64,000 nucleotides of DNA, from the NCBI GenBank assembly GCA_040756735.1, contig JBFLYC010000002.1, positions 1 to 64,000 on the forward strand. The letters are read 5' to 3'. A model generated the notes under the pieces. It was given only the letters and a program-made list of their open reading frames with translations. It ran no database searches and was not told where the DNA came from. Of this stretch, positions 63,213 through 64,000 are shown one piece after another (position 1 is the stretch's first letter; every line of letters starts with the position of its first letter). The position numbers and the translations under genes are program-made. The DNA comes from JBFLYC01 sp040756735. GTDB lineage: Bacteria > Bacillota > DSM-16504 > Desulfitibacterales > Desulfitibacteraceae.

Positions 63213-63243
63213 ATGCGACAGGAGAACATCTCCTGTCGCATCT
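63213..63243 (+). terminator. Terminator hairpin after the S41 protease
   Basis: A perfect 14-bp stem, GATGCGACAGGAGA with TCTCCTGTCGCATC, 3-nt loop, followed by a short T run. Confidence 0.75.
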
Positions 63244-63329
63244 TTGTGGACAAGGGTTTTTTAAGCTAAAACTTGTGTTAAAGAATTGCAAACCATGGAG
63301 GAATTCAGGGAAATTTGTGGAAGTATGTA

Positions 63330-63425
63330 TTTATTTAAAAGGGAATACAGAAGTCAGAATATAGAAGTTAGTAAGGGTACTGAATTTATTTTGAATTCTG
63401 GCTCCTGAATTCTGTATTCTGCTGC
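63330..63425. repeat. Dispersed GAATACAGAAGTCAGAATA-type repeat
   Basis: GAATACAGAAGTCAGAATA near 63342 faces GAATTCTGTATTCTG near 63408 as an imperfect inverted repeat. A related stretch (ATCAGAATACAGGAGTCA) occurs near 61648-61665 before the S41 protease gene. Confidence 0.6.
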
Positions 63426-63475
63426 TAATAATATTTTAGTTTCAATTAGTTTAAATAGGGAGAGTGGTAGCAAAA

Positions 63476-64000
63476 ATGAGCAGGAGTAAGATGATGAGGA
63501 AAAGTTTAATAGCCCTGGTGGTTCTGGTGTTTTTTGCCCTTAGCAGCAGTATGGCTTTCGCCAGTCAGCTTTTTAGCGATATGCCGGCCAGTCACTGGGC
63601 AGCTAAAGATGTTTACAGGATGAAAGCAAAGGGCGCAATCAGCGGTGTTTCTGCTACCAGCTTTGCGCCTAATAACCCTGTTACCTTTGAGCAGCTTGTA
63701 GTAATGCTGGTCAGGGTAATAGGAAAACAGGGAGAAGCGGCCGGAACTATCCCGGTAAATTTTGCTCAAAGGGATAAAGTCTCCAGTTATGCTGTGGGTT
63801 CAGTGGCTTATGCGGTTCGGGAAGGGATTATCACAGGAAGTCTACTCCAAAAAGATCCTACTGCAGCTGCCAGCCGTCATGAGGTCGCTGAAATAGTCGG
63901 CAGGGCAATGGGTTTAGCTGATGAAGCAGCTTTAAAGCAGTATGCTTCCTTAAACTATGCCGATGCAGCTTCCATACCATTATCTTCCCGGGGTTTTGTC
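63476..64000 (+). CDS. SLH-domain surface protein, N-terminal part (runs off the window)
   Basis: 175 codons to the window edge. Signal peptide (SLIALVVLVFFALSSSMAFA), then SLH repeats: FSDMPASHWAAKDVYRMKAK with NPVTFEQLVVMLVRV, and a second from RDKVSSYAVGSVAYAVREGI with AASRHEVAEIVGRAMG, the third beginning ADAASIP at the edge. N-terminal SLH placement means the wall-binding part precedes an effector domain outside the window. Confidence 0.9.
   Translation, partial: MSRSKMMRKSLIALVVLVFFALSSSMAFASQLFSDMPASHWAAKDVYRMKAKGAISGVSATSFAPNNPVTFEQLVVMLVRVIGKQGEAAGTIPVNFAQRDKVSSYAVGSVAYAVREGIITGSLLQKDPTAAASRHEVAEIVGRAMGLADEAALKQYASLNYADAASIPLSSRGFV

Overview
The window reads as part of a draft genome (two runs of exactly 100 N) from an anaerobic clostridial Firmicute. 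Supporting signs are Shine-Dalgarno sites on most genes, several TTG/GTG starts, [FeFe]-hydrogenase maturases, SLH-anchored surface proteins, copper-amine-oxidase N-terminal domains on secreted proteins, and small DUF1659/DUF2922/YvrJ genes. The species cannot be named from the sequence.

0-4.5 kb: a frameshifted Rpn-type nuclease, a chimeric gene joining a complete SIR2 NADase-like domain to the last ~110 residues of a Wzz chain-length protein, the intact wzz it resembles, a 52-aa protein and a winged-helix regulator of the kind found at glycan loci.

4.5-34 kb: a large, AT-rich surface-glycan locus. The diacetylbacillosamine branch is present (dehydratase at 29.6 kb, aminotransferase, acetyltransferase, phosphoglycosyl transferase and PglA-like transferase at 4.9-8.5 kb). 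There are further glycosyltransferases, a Wzy-like polymerase, a Wzx flippase, a complete GDP-D-glycero-alpha-D-manno-heptose cassette led by a GDP-sugar 4,6-dehydratase (18.6-22.6 kb), a UDP-glucuronate 4-epimerase, galU, ugd and an O-antigen-ligase/TPR protein. The locus is heavily remodelled: one decayed and one intact transposase (15-18.4 kb), broken wecB and ugd copies, a tcmP scrap, an IS3 element with its own inactivating frameshift, and a 150-bp element present in inverted orientation at 11.3 and 23.4 kb.

34-38.7 kb: a minus-strand operon hydG-hydE-hydF plus a TM1266-type regulator, for building the [FeFe]-hydrogenase H-cluster; no hydrogenase structural gene is in view. 38.9-44.7 kb: four toxin-antitoxin modules (VapBC, Phd/ParE-like, Phd/PIN, MntA-HepT) among gene fragments (AAA/DUF4143 ATPase, purD, a phosphodiester glycosidase) and two tatA genes. 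44.9-46.4 kb: small DUF1659, DUF2922 and YvrJ genes and a possible ComK-like protein, followed by a decayed cyclodeaminase and a GC-rich 50-bp minisatellite with the first N gap.

47.6-64 kb: cell-surface genes. Four consecutive exported proteins (IPT/TIG protein, 2014-aa multi-IPT/TIG + FN3 protein, a 556-aa unknown, an SLH protein) probably form one S-layer-associated assembly. They are followed by a coiled-coil repeat protein split by a false assembly gap, a relic IS605/TnpB-type element, a beta-propeller + copper-amine-oxidase-N protein, an S41 protease with the same C-terminal domain, and the start of another SLH protein. The upstream glycan genes plausibly make the glycan attached to such S-layer proteins, with the O-antigen-ligase/TPR protein as candidate ligase; that link is inference.
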